DNA from: Amycolatopsis acidiphila
GTDB taxonomy: Bacteria; Actinomycetota; Actinomycetes; Mycobacteriales; Pseudonocardiaceae
NCBI RefSeq assembly: GCF_021391495.1
Contig: NZ_CP090063.1
Coordinates: 744,001-808,000 of the forward strand
Direction: 5' to 3'
DNA: 64,000 nucleotides
Shown in pieces: positions 48,537 to 56,818 of the stretch. Position 1 is the stretch's first letter. Every line of letters begins with the position of its first letter. The notes beneath the pieces are model-generated. The model worked only from the letters and a program-made list of their open reading frames with translations. It made no database searches and had not been told where the DNA came from. A program made the position numbers and the translations under genes.

Positions 48537-51041
48537 ATGACACTCGCAGATCTCCTACCAGCGGATCCTGATCCCGACGCGTTGTTCGAAGCGTTCTCCT
48601 CCTGGACGGCCGAGCGCGGCATCGAGTTGTATCCCGCACAGGAGGAGGCGCTGATCGAGGTCGTCTCGGGCGCCAACGTCATCCTCTCCACGCCCACCGG
48701 TTCCGGAAAGAGCCTGGTCGCGGTGGGTGCCCATTTCACGGCGATGGCGCACGGTAAGCGGTCTTATTACACAGCGCCGATCAAGGCACTGGTTTCGGAG
48801 AAGTTCTTCTCGCTGATCGAGATCTTCGGCGCGGACAACGTCGGGATGATGACGGGTGACTCCAGCGTCAACCCGGACGCGCCCATCATCTGCTGCACCG
48901 CGGAAATCCTGGCGAACATCGCGTTGCGGTTCGGTGCGGACGCGCCCGTCGGGCAGGTCGTGGCGGACGAGTTCCACTTCTACTCCGAACCGGACCGCGG
49001 CTGGGCCTGGCAGGTGCCGCTGATCGAGCTGCGGCACGCACAGTTCGTGCTCATGTCGGCCACGCTCGGCGACGTGTCCTTCTTCGAGAAGGACCTGACG
49101 AGGCGGACGGGCCGCCCGACGGCGGTGGTGACCTCGGCGGAACGGCCGGTCCCGCTGACCTACCGGTACGCGCTGACGCCGTTGCACGAGACGATGTCCG
49201 ACCTGCTGCACGGCGGGCAGGCGCCGGTCTACGTCGTGCACTTCTCGCAGGCCGCGGCCGTCGAGCGGGCGCAGGCGCTGATGAGCATCAACGTGACCAC
49301 GCGTGCCGAGAAGGACGCGATCGCGGAGGTCATCGGCGACTTCCGGTTCTCGGCCGGGTTCGGCAAGACGCTGTCCCGGCTGGTGCGCCACGGCATCGGT
49401 GTGCACCACGCGGGGATGCTGCCGAAGTACCGGCGGCTGGTCGAGCAGCTCGCGCAGTCGGGGCTGCTCAAGGTGATCTGCGGGACGGACACCCTCGGCG
49501 TGGGCATCAACGTGCCGATCCGGACGGTGGTGTTCTCGGCGCTCACGAAGTACGACGGGGTGCGCCAGCGCCACCTCAAGGCGCGCGAGTTCCACCAGAT
49601 CGCCGGGCGCGCGGGTCGCGCGGGGTTCGACACCGACGGTTACGTCGTCGTGCAGGCGCCGGACCACGTGGTCGAGAACGCGAAGCTGCTGGAGAAGGCG
49701 GGCGACGACCCGAAGAAGAAGCGCAAGATCGTCCGCAAGAAGGCGCCCGAGGGGTTCGTCAACTGGACGGAGAGCACGTTCGACCGGCTGATCGCGTCGC
49801 AGCCGGAGCCGCTGACGTCCAGTTTCCGGGTGAGCCACTCGATGCTGTTGAACGTGATCTCGCGGCCGGGCAACGCTTTCGAGCACATGCGGCATCTGCT
49901 GGAGGACAACCACGAGGACCGGCCGGCGCAGCGCAGGCACATCCTGCGCGCGATCGCGATCTACCGCGCGCTGCTGGCGGCGGGCGTCGTCGAGCGGCTG
50001 GACGAGCCCGACGAGGAGGGCCGCACTGTCAGGCTCACCGTGGACCTGCAGTTCGACTTCGCGTTGAACCAGCCGTTGTCGCCGTTCGCGCTCGCGGCGA
50101 TCGACCTGCTGGACGTGGAGTCGCCGTCGTACCCGCTCGACGTCGTGTCCATCATCGAGTCCACTGTGGACGACCCCCGGCCGGTGTTGTCGCAGCAGCT
50201 GTTCAAGGCGCGGGGCGAGGCCGTGGCGGCGATGAAGGCCGAGGGCATGGAGTACGACGAGCGGATGGCGCTGCTCGACGAGGTCACGTACCCGAAGCCG
50301 CTGGAGGAGCTGCTCAACGCGGCGTACGAGACCTACCGGCGCGGGCATCCCTGGGTGGCTGACTATTCGTTGTCGCCGAAGTCCGTCGTGCGCGACATGT
50401 ACGAGCGCGCGATGAATTTCGTGGAGTACATCAGCTTCTATTCACTCGCCAGGTCGGAGGGCTTGGTGCTCCGCTATCTCGCGGACGGGTACGACGCCTT
50501 GCGCCACACCGTGCCGGACGAGGCGAAGACCGAGCCGCTGCAGGATCTGATCGCGTGGCTGGGCGAGCTGGTGCGGCAGGTGGACTCGAGCCTGCTGGAC
50601 GAGTGGGAGGCGTTGCGGCACCCCGGGGATCCGTCGGCACACGCGCCTTCACTGCCCGAGGGGCCGCCGCCGGTCACCCGGAACGAGCGGGCCTTCCGGG
50701 TGCTGGTGCGGAACGAGCTCTTCCGGCGCGTGGAGCTGGCGGCCCGGCGTGCGTACGAGGAGCTCGGTGCGCTGGACGGGGCCTCGGGCTGGGACGCGAT
50801 CGAGTGGGAGGCGGCGCTCGAGGCGTACTTCGAGGAGTACGACGAGCTGGGCATCGGCCCGGACGCACGGGGCCCGGCGCTGCTGATCATCGAGAAGGAG
50901 GCGGAGATCTGGCGCGTGCGGCAGATCTTCGACGATCCCGAGGGAAACCACGACTGGGGCATCAGCGCGGAGGTGGACCTCGCCGAGTCGGACGAGGCAG
51001 GCGCAGCAGTCGTGCGCGTCACGGCGGTGGACCAGTTGTAG
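48537..51041 (+). CDS. DEAD/DEAH-box RNA helicase with DUF3516 domain
   Basis: An 834-aa superfamily 2 helicase of the HelY/Ski2-like group. Walker A is STPTGSGKSL (about 52), the DEAH box is ADEFHFYSE (about 144, DEFH rather than DEVH), MSATLGD is motif III, and motif VI is QIAGRAGRAGFDTDG (about 350). The C-terminal 400 residues match the DUF3516 region, all helical, with FDRLIASQPEPLTSSFRVSHSM. It probably unwinds RNA in decay or ribosome maturation. Start ATG 48537 with GGGA at -10; 48525 is an alternative. Confidence 0.88.
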   Translation: MTLADLLPADPDPDALFEAFSSWTAERGIELYPAQEEALIEVVSGANVILSTPTGSGKSLVAVGAHFTAMAHGKRSYYTAPIKALVSEKFFSLIEIFGADNVGMMTGDSSVNPDAPIICCTAEILANIALRFGADAPVGQVVADEFHFYSEPDRGWAWQVPLIELRHAQFVLMSATLGDVSFFEKDLTRRTGRPTAVVTSAERPVPLTYRYALTPLHETMSDLLHGGQAPVYVVHFSQAAAVERAQALMSINVTTRAEKDAIAEVIGDFRFSAGFGKTLSRLVRHGIGVHHAGMLPKYRRLVEQLAQSGLLKVICGTDTLGVGINVPIRTVVFSALTKYDGVRQRHLKAREFHQIAGRAGRAGFDTDGYVVVQAPDHVVENAKLLEKAGDDPKKKRKIVRKKAPEGFVNWTESTFDRLIASQPEPLTSSFRVSHSMLLNVISRPGNAFEHMRHLLEDNHEDRPAQRRHILRAIAIYRALLAAGVVERLDEPDEEGRTVRLTVDLQFDFALNQPLSPFALAAIDLLDVESPSYPLDVVSIIESTVDDPRPVLSQQLFKARGEAVAAMKAEGMEYDERMALLDEVTYPKPLEELLNAAYETYRRGHPWVADYSLSPKSVVRDMYERAMNFVEYISFYSLARSEGLVLRYLADGYDALRHTVPDEAKTEPLQDLIAWLGELVRQVDSSLLDEWEALRHPGDPSAHAPSLPEGPPPVTRNERAFRVLVRNELFRRVELAARRAYEELGALDGASGWDAIEWEAALEAYFEEYDELGIGPDARGPALLIIEKEAEIWRVRQIFDDPEGNHDWGISAEVDLAESDEAGAAVVRVTAVDQL

Positions 51042-51111
51042 GGAGCCCGCTCAACCACTTCGCGAAGGCGACCCGGCAACGGCAGCCGAGAATGCCCGCG
51101 CGCAGCCCGCT

Positions 51112-51219
51112 CCCTAACCCCGATCCCCGCGTCCTTCAGCGGTCGGCACGCCGGGTCAAGGCATCTTTCCCGCCTTGACCCGGTGGGCCGACCGTTGAAC
51201 ACTCCGCGATCGGGGTGGG
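51112..51219. repeat. Long imperfect inverted repeat
   Basis: Arms fold into one hairpin: ACCCCGATC (51117-51125) with GATCGGGGT (51208-51216), GCG with CGC, TTCAGCGGTCGGC (51135-51147) with GCCGACCGTTGAA (51187-51199), and CCGGGTCAAGGC (51151-51162) with GCCTTGACCCGG (51172-51183), closed by the 9-base loop ATCTTTCCC. Only small internal loops interrupt it. Confidence 0.75.
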
Positions 51220-51387
51220 ATGGGGCGTTCCCCAGCCACCTGCGCGCAGCGCGGCTTTGAAGATCAAGAGAAAGCTTGCGTCGTCGCTGCCCGAAAGCAA
51301 AAGCTTGCGGCTCCACCCCGAAGTGATCCCGCGAGTTCACGCCACGGGATGACCACCCGACTCTGGGGGTTTCCGGGCAAAAAAGAA

Positions 51388-51425
51388 GCCGGTTCCTGCC
51401 CCGTCGGGGCAGGGCAGGAACCGGC
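51388..51425 (-). terminator. Terminator of the WGxxGxxG-type gene
   Basis: A 14-bp stem GCCGGTTCCTGCCC (51388-51401) / GGGCAGGAACCGGC (51412-51425); in the minus direction it is followed by CTTCTTTTTT, a classical rho-independent signal. Confidence 0.88.
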
Positions 51426-51437
51426 ATACTGCCACCC

Positions 51438-51944
51438 TCAGAACCGGCGGCGCCTCCCCTCGGGCGCGGCGCCGGTCGGCGGCGCGGTCTGTTCCGGCGG
51501 CGGGTAGTTGCCTGCCACCGCCTGTTCCGGCGGCGGATAACCACCAGCCGTCGCGTTCGGATAGATCACCGGGTTGTTCAGCGGAGTGGCGGCGTCGGCG
51601 GGCGACTGCGCCGAATACGCCGGATCCTCGTACCCCTCCGGGCGGGACGGACGGCGGGCCGGGCGCGGTTCGGGGACCACATCGGACTTCGGCGGCTTCG
51701 GTGCGCGCCGGACCAGGCCCAGCAGGCCGAGCAGCCCGAACAGGCCCAGCAGCCCCCACATCCCCTTGTTGTCGTTCGTGCTGCCCTGGTCCTGCTGCTG
51801 GTCGTTCTGCTGCGGCTCCGGCTGCGTCCCGGCGTACTGCACCACGGGCACCGCCGCGTGCAGCGGCGCCGCCTCCGCGACCACCGGTCCGAGCGGCAGG
51901 ACCACACCCAGTATCGCCGCCGCCATCCACCTGCGAACGTTCAT
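51438..51944 (-). CDS. WGxxGxxG-type exported membrane protein
   Basis: A 168-aa protein. A signal peptide (about 1-32, ending VAEAAPL) and a short Gln/Asp-rich exported part are followed by GMWGLLGLFGLLGLLGLVRR (about 69-88), the WGxxGxxG membrane segment with a basic stop. This motif normally ends the protein like a sorting signal, but here an 80-residue Pro-rich tail with two GYPPPEQ/NYPPPEQ repeats continues to RRRRF. Function unknown. GGAGGAG precedes the ATG at 51944. Confidence 0.75.
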   Translation of the reverse strand: MNVRRWMAAAILGVVLPLGPVVAEAAPLHAAVPVVQYAGTQPEPQQNDQQQDQGSTNDNKGMWGLLGLFGLLGLLGLVRRAPKPPKSDVVPEPRPARRPSRPEGYEDPAYSAQSPADAATPLNNPVIYPNATAGGYPPPEQAVAGNYPPPEQTAPPTGAAPEGRRRRF

Positions 51945-52142
51945 GGCACTCCTCCACCGCACGCCGGGGCTGGTCCCCGGGCACCCGGCCACGATTACCC
52001 GGGCGTGCCGTGAAAGACGCCTTCGTCACCTTTGTGAGTGCCTGAAGCCACACGTGTGAGCGACGCCTCACCCCAGGTGAAACCTGTGGGCCGAAGTACA
52101 AACCACGCCCGAGCTGCGGCTACGCGCGTGTAGCATCCGGGC

Positions 52143-53414
52143 ATGACCGATCTTCGCTCCCGGGTGATCGGGTGGGTGGGGCGTAAATACATCGAAAGAA
52201 AGCAGAAGAAGGGCGTCGATCTGCTTTCACTGCTGCCCGAGTCCACCCTGATGCCGTTGCGCCGCACCGAGCTCGACCCGGTCGCGGAGCTGGGCGCCAA
52301 GCGCGAGACCGAACCCGTCACGCGGCTGAAGCTGCCGTTCGGGCTGCGCGCGTGGCTGGTCACCGGCTACGACGAGGCCAAGGAAGTGCTCGCCGCCGCG
52401 GGCAAGTTCAGCAACGACTACACCAATCTCGTCGGCACCGCGGCGATGTCGGCCGACCAGAACCCCGGTGGCCTCGGCTTCGCCGATCCGCCGGACCACA
52501 CGCGCCTGCGCAAGCTGCTGACGCCCGAGTTCACCATGCGCAGGCTCAGCCGCCTCACCCCGCGCATCGCGGAGATCATCGAGGACCAGCTCAAGGCGAT
52601 GGCCGCGAGCGAGGGCCCGGTGGACCTGATGCAGTCCTTCGCGCTGCCGATCCCGTCGCTGACGATCTGCGAGCTGCTCGGCGTCTCCTACGAGGACCGC
52701 GCGGACTTCCAGCGGCTGAGCACGGTGCGGTTCGACCTGTTCGCCGGCGCGGGCGCCTCGTTCGGGGCGATCTCCGAGTCGCTGGCCTACCTCATGGACA
52801 TCGTCAAGAAGCAGCGGGAATCGCCTGGTGACGGGCTGCTCGGCATGCTCATCAAGGAGCACGGCGACGAGATCTCCGACGTCGAGCTGGCCGGGCTGGC
52901 CGACGGCGTGCTCACCGGCGGCCTCGAGACCACCGCGAGCATGCTCGCGCTCGGCGCGATCGTCCTGCTGCGGGACCGCGAGACCTTCGAGCTGGTGCGC
53001 GACGACGACGAGTCGATCAACAAGTTCGTCGAGGAGCTGCTGCGCTACCTGACCGTGGTGCAGGCGGCGTTCCCGCGGTTCGCCAAGGAGGACGTCCAGA
53101 TCGGCGACGCCCGTATCGCCGAGGGCGACATCGTGTTCGTGTCGCTCAGCGGCGCGAACCGGGACGCCAAGCTGGGCGAGAACATGGAGGGCTTCGACCC
53201 GAAGCGGGACTCGTCGTCGCATCTGGCGTTCGGCTGGGGCGTGCACCGGTGCATCGGCGCGGAGCTCGCGCGGATGGAGCTGCGTGCGGCGTATCCCGCC
53301 CTGGTCCGGCGCTTTCCCGAGATGCACCTGGCCGTCGCGCCCGAGGACCTTTCCTACCGGCAGACGTCCGTCGTCTACGGGGTCGACACGCTGCCGGTGC
53401 GGCTAACGCGCTAG
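52143..53414 (+). CDS. Cytochrome P450 (first)
   Basis: A 423-aa heme monooxygenase. The I-helix oxygen motif is LTGGLETTAS (about 258), the K-helix EELLR (about 298) and the heme-binding loop FGWGVHRCIGAE with the axial Cys near 368. The 30-residue N-terminal RKYIERKQKKG basic stretch is unusual but not a TM helix. No ferredoxin is adjacent, so redox partners must come from elsewhere. The stop converges with the sorC gene, overlapping by 12 bases. Confidence 0.92.
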   Translation: MTDLRSRVIGWVGRKYIERKQKKGVDLLSLLPESTLMPLRRTELDPVAELGAKRETEPVTRLKLPFGLRAWLVTGYDEAKEVLAAAGKFSNDYTNLVGTAAMSADQNPGGLGFADPPDHTRLRKLLTPEFTMRRLSRLTPRIAEIIEDQLKAMAASEGPVDLMQSFALPIPSLTICELLGVSYEDRADFQRLSTVRFDLFAGAGASFGAISESLAYLMDIVKKQRESPGDGLLGMLIKEHGDEISDVELAGLADGVLTGGLETTASMLALGAIVLLRDRETFELVRDDDESINKFVEELLRYLTVVQAAFPRFAKEDVQIGDARIAEGDIVFVSLSGANRDAKLGENMEGFDPKRDSSSHLAFGWGVHRCIGAELARMELRAAYPALVRRFPEMHLAVAPEDLSYRQTSVVYGVDTLPVRLTR

Positions 53415-54359
53415 CCGCCGCAGCCGTTCGGCGGCCGGGGTGTCGGTGATCAGCGTCGAGACCAGGCCCGAGCGCAGCACCGCGTCGATCGCCTCCGCCT
53501 TCGGCGCAGTGTAGCCGAGCGCGATGACCTCGGGCACGCGCAGCAGCTCCTCGGTGCTGATCGCGAGCACGTGGTGGGCGAGCCCGGTCGACAGCGGCTT
53601 GCCCTCACCGTCGAACAGCCGCGCCGCCACCTCCGCCTTCGCGCCCCGCGCGGTGATCGCCTCGCGCTCGTCGGGGTGCACCGAGTCGTACACAGTGGAC
53701 TCTCCCGGCAACCACGCGCCGATGCTGACCACGGCCTTCGTCAGATGCTTGAACTGCCCGAACGTCTCGGCGATCCCGGGCTGCCGCCGCAGGATCTCGG
53801 TCGTGCGGCGGTCGGGCAGCACGAGCGGGCCGTAGATGGGGTAGGCCTCCGCGCCGGAGGTGGCGGCGAGCCGGCTGACCGTCTCCACCGACCGGTCACG
53901 CGTGTCGATGCCCGCCTGCACCCCGCACAGCTGCACCACCGGGCACTTCGCGAGCTTCCGCACGGCCTCGGTGGTGACGTTCACCGAACGCGCCCACGAC
54001 AGCCCGAGCACGTCGTTCTCCGTCACGATCTCCGACAGCAGCCGCGCCGCGACCGCGCCGATGCGCCGCCGGACCTCAGGGCGATCGCCATCGCTGGCCG
54101 TGCGGTCCAGCACGAAGCACTGGTCGAGCCCGTAGGCCGACCGCACGTCGTCGGACAGCTGCACGTCCACCGGCACCGGCAGGTCGAAGTCGATTTGCAC
54201 CAGGCCGCTCTCGCGTGCCCAGTCGAGCACCCGCGCCACCTTGAAGCGGCTGATGCCGAACTCCTCGGCGATCTCGATCTTGGACCGGCCCGCGACGTAG
54301 AACCGGTGGGCGATGACCGCCGAGGTCATCGTGTCGCTGAGGCTCCTTCTGGTGCTCAT
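53403..54359 (-). CDS. SorC/DeoR-type sugar-responsive regulator
   Basis: A 318-aa regulator. The HTH covers about 12-45 (HRFYVAGRSKIEIAEEFGISRFKVARVL in pieces) and the sugar-phosphate-binding SorC domain about 60-318, with LGLSWARSVNVTTEAV and VQLCGVQAG typical. It is divergent from the polyol dehydrogenase operon. One palindrome overlaps its own start and another lies before the operon, so it probably controls both. ATG at 54359. Confidence 0.9.
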   Translation of the reverse strand: MSTRRSLSDTMTSAVIAHRFYVAGRSKIEIAEEFGISRFKVARVLDWARESGLVQIDFDLPVPVDVQLSDDVRSAYGLDQCFVLDRTASDGDRPEVRRRIGAVAARLLSEIVTENDVLGLSWARSVNVTTEAVRKLAKCPVVQLCGVQAGIDTRDRSVETVSRLAATSGAEAYPIYGPLVLPDRRTTEILRRQPGIAETFGQFKHLTKAVVSIGAWLPGESTVYDSVHPDEREAITARGAKAEVAARLFDGEGKPLSTGLAHHVLAISTEELLRVPEVIALGYTAPKAEAIDAVLRSGLVSTLITDTPAAERLRRLAR

Positions 54360-54366
54360 CTGAGCA
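54353..54366. promoter_or_regulatory. SorC operator 1
   Basis: Perfect palindrome TGCTCA-TC-TGAGCA overlapping the start codon of the sorC-type gene; shares the core GCTCA-NN-TGAGC with operator 2, 95 bases away. Confidence 0.7.
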
Positions 54367-54446
54367 ATATAGCGTGAAGACGGTTGACGAGATATGGACG
54401 AAAGACCTCTAATGCTGCTGCGTGCATCTGAACACAGCGTCGTGAA

Positions 54447-54462
54447 GCGCTCATTTGAGCGC
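54447..54462. promoter_or_regulatory. SorC operator 2
   Basis: Perfect palindrome GCGCTCA-TT-TGAGCGC, 18 bases before the GTG of the polyol dehydrogenase, with the same GCTCA-NN-TGAGC core as operator 1. Confidence 0.75.
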
Positions 54463-54480
54463 GAGGAGAGGTGAGCCGAA

Positions 54481-55485
54481 GTGCGGGCCGCGATCGTTGA
54501 CCAACCGGGTTCGATTCGGGTCGGTGAGGTGCCCGATCCCACCCCCGGGGAGCGCCAGGTGGTGATCAAGGTCGGTGCCACCGGGATCTGCGGCACGGAT
54601 CTGCACATCGCCGACGGGCACTTCCCGCCCACCCCTTACCCGATCGTGCCTGGCCACGAGTTCGCGGGCGAGATCGTCGAGCTCGGGCCGGACGTGCCGG
54701 GCGGCTGGCAGGTCGGCGACCGCGTCGCGGTCGACCCGTCGCTGTTCTGCGGGTACTGCGACCCCTGCCGGGCCGGGCACGGCAACCTCTGCGAGAACTG
54801 GGGTGCGACCGGCGACACCGTCGACGGCGCCTTCGCCGAGTACGTCTCGGTCCCGTCGGCCAACTGCTACCGCCTGCCGGGCCACCTGAGCTGGCAGGAG
54901 GGTGCGCTCGTCGAGCCGGTCTCCTGTGCGGTGCACGGCGTGCGGCGGATCGGCGTCGAAGCGGGAGAGCGCTTTCTCGTCGTCGGCGCCGGCACGATGG
55001 GCCTGATCATGCAGCAGCTGCTGCAGCGTGCGGGTGCCCGCGTGACGATGGTCGACCGCAACACCGCACGCCTGCCGCGTGCCAAGGACCTCGGCGCGCA
55101 CGCCGTCGCCGGCGATGTGTCCGAACTGGACGGTGAGCGGTTCGACGCCTCCGTCGACTGCACCGGCGCGGTGCCCGCGATGGAGGCGGCCTTCGACGCG
55201 CTCCGGCGCGGCGGCCGATTCCTGGTCTTCGGCGTCGCACCCGCCGAGGCGCGGATAGCGCTTTCTCCGTTCCGCATCTACAACGACGAGATCACCGTGG
55301 TCGGGTCGATGGCGGTGCTGCACAGCTACGGTGCGGCCCTCGACCTGGTCGCAACGGGCGCGGTCGACACGCACGCACTGCTCACCGATGCGCTCCCGCT
55401 CGAGAAGTTCCCGGAGGCGCTGGAGCTGATGCGCAGCGGCGCCGGGTTGAAGGTGCAGGTACTCCCGGGAGCGACCAATGGGTAA
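54481..55485 (+). CDS. Zinc-dependent polyol/alcohol dehydrogenase
   Basis: A 334-aa medium-chain dehydrogenase. Catalytic zinc ligands lie in GICGTDLHIADG and PGHEFAGEI; the structural-zinc loop is CGYCDPCRAGHGNLC (about 88-102); the cofactor site GAGTMGLIMQQ is near 172. In this context it should oxidise a sugar alcohol such as sorbitol or mannitol. GTG start after GAGGAGAGGTG. It is the first gene of the operon, 121 bases from the divergent regulator; the stop overlaps the binding-protein start by 8 bases. Confidence 0.9.
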   Translation: MRAAIVDQPGSIRVGEVPDPTPGERQVVIKVGATGICGTDLHIADGHFPPTPYPIVPGHEFAGEIVELGPDVPGGWQVGDRVAVDPSLFCGYCDPCRAGHGNLCENWGATGDTVDGAFAEYVSVPSANCYRLPGHLSWQEGALVEPVSCAVHGVRRIGVEAGERFLVVGAGTMGLIMQQLLQRAGARVTMVDRNTARLPRAKDLGAHAVAGDVSELDGERFDASVDCTGAVPAMEAAFDALRRGGRFLVFGVAPAEARIALSPFRIYNDEITVVGSMAVLHSYGAALDLVATGAVDTHALLTDALPLEKFPEALELMRSGAGLKVQVLPGATNG

Positions 55486-56818
55486 ACGCCTCGCGCTACT
55501 GGCCGTCGCCGCGCTGCTCACCCTCACCGGCTGTGCCGGGGCGGGGGCGATCGGCGCGGGCGGCCGGACGCTCGTGATCGCGATCGTGTCCAACCCCCAG
55601 ATGAACGACGCCGTCGCGCTGTCCGACCAGTTCGAGGCAGCGAACCCGGGCGTCAAGCTCAAGTTCGTGTCGCTGCCGGAGAACGAGGCACGCGCGAAGA
55701 TCACCGCCTCGACCGCGACCCAGGGCGGCGAGTTCGACGTGGTGATGATCAGCAACTACGAGACCCCGCAGTGGGCGGCCAACGGCTGGCTGGAGAACCT
55801 GCAGCCCTACGTCGACGGCACCCCCGGTTACGACCCGAACGACTTCGTCCCGAGCATCCGCGACTCCCTGTCGTACCAGGGGTCGATGTACGCGGTGCCG
55901 TTCTACGGCGAGTCGTCGTTCCTGGCCTACCGCAAGGATCTGTTCGAGAAGGCCGGGCTGACGATGCCCGCGCATCCCACCTGGCAGCAGATCGCGGACT
56001 TCGCCGCGAAGCTCGACGACAAGAACGCCGGTGTCTCCGGGATCTGCCTGCGCGGAAAGCCGGGCTGGGGCGAGAACCTCGCGCCGTTCGACACGGTCGC
56101 GAACACCTTCGGCGCCTCGTGGTTCGACCAGAACTGGAACGCGCAGCTGACCTCCCCGCAGTTCAAGGCGGCCGCGAACTTCTACGTGAACCTGGTCCGC
56201 CAGCACGGCGAGGTCGGCGCGTCCAGCGCCGGGTTCTCCGAGTGCGGCACGCGCTACGCCCAGGGCCAGGCCGCGATGTGGTACGACTCGACAGTCATGG
56301 CCGGCACCAACGAGGACCCGTCCAGCAGCGAGGTCGTCGGCAAGTCCGGCTACGTGGCCGCGCCGGTGGAGCAGACCAAGGCCAGCGGCTGGCTCTACAC
56401 CTGGTCGCTCGCGATCCCCAAGGTGGCCAAGGACAAGCAGGCCGCGTGGAGCTTCCTGAACTGGATGACCGACAAGGAGTTCGTCCAGCTGGTGGGCAAG
56501 ACCGACGGCTGGAACGCGGTGCCGCCGGGCTGCCGGCTCTCGACCTACCGGATACCCGAGTACCAGCAGGCCGCGAAGGCCTACGCACAGCCGACCCTCG
56601 ACAGCATCGACGCCGCGCAGTCGGCGAACGTGCGCGTCCAGCCGGTGCCCTACAGCGGCATCCAGTTCGTCGGCATCCCGGAGTTCCAGGATCTCGGCAC
56701 CAGGGTGAGCCAGGAGCTCTCCGCCGCGATCGCCGGGCAGATCAGTGTCGACGAGGCACTCGACCAGTCCCAGAAGTACGCGCAAACCGTCGGCGATTCC
56801 TATCGGGAGACGAAATGA
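55478..56818 (+). CDS. Polyol ABC transporter binding lipoprotein
   Basis: A 446-aa extracellular solute-binding protein of the SmoE/MalE group. Lipobox LTGC is at about 17-20. The core shows FDVVMISNYETPQWAANGWLENLQPYV, MYAVPFYGESSFLAYRKDLFEKAGL and KQAAWSFLNWMTDKEF, consistent with sorbitol/mannitol binding proteins. ATG start inside the dehydrogenase end; its stop overlaps the next gene in ATGA. Confidence 0.9.
   Translation: MGKRLALLAVAALLTLTGCAGAGAIGAGGRTLVIAIVSNPQMNDAVALSDQFEAANPGVKLKFVSLPENEARAKITASTATQGGEFDVVMISNYETPQWAANGWLENLQPYVDGTPGYDPNDFVPSIRDSLSYQGSMYAVPFYGESSFLAYRKDLFEKAGLTMPAHPTWQQIADFAAKLDDKNAGVSGICLRGKPGWGENLAPFDTVANTFGASWFDQNWNAQLTSPQFKAAANFYVNLVRQHGEVGASSAGFSECGTRYAQGQAAMWYDSTVMAGTNEDPSSSEVVGKSGYVAAPVEQTKASGWLYTWSLAIPKVAKDKQAAWSFLNWMTDKEFVQLVGKTDGWNAVPPGCRLSTYRIPEYQQAAKAYAQPTLDSIDAAQSANVRVQPVPYSGIQFVGIPEFQDLGTRVSQELSAAIAGQISVDEALDQSQKYAQTVGDSYRETK

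Larger units (their letters stand above)
51042..51437. other. Intergenic region with long hairpin
   Basis: 396 bases between the convergent helicase and WGxxGxxG-type genes. It contains the 108-nt inverted repeat described separately, an AT-richer stretch with two copies of AAAGCTTGCG (51271 and 51300), and the terminator at its right end. No gene is recognised. Confidence 0.6.

Noticed and set aside
51220..51507. 95-aa open frame after the helicase
   Set aside because: It crosses the terminator and the 3' end of the WGxxGxxG-type gene and shows only shadow-frame composition.
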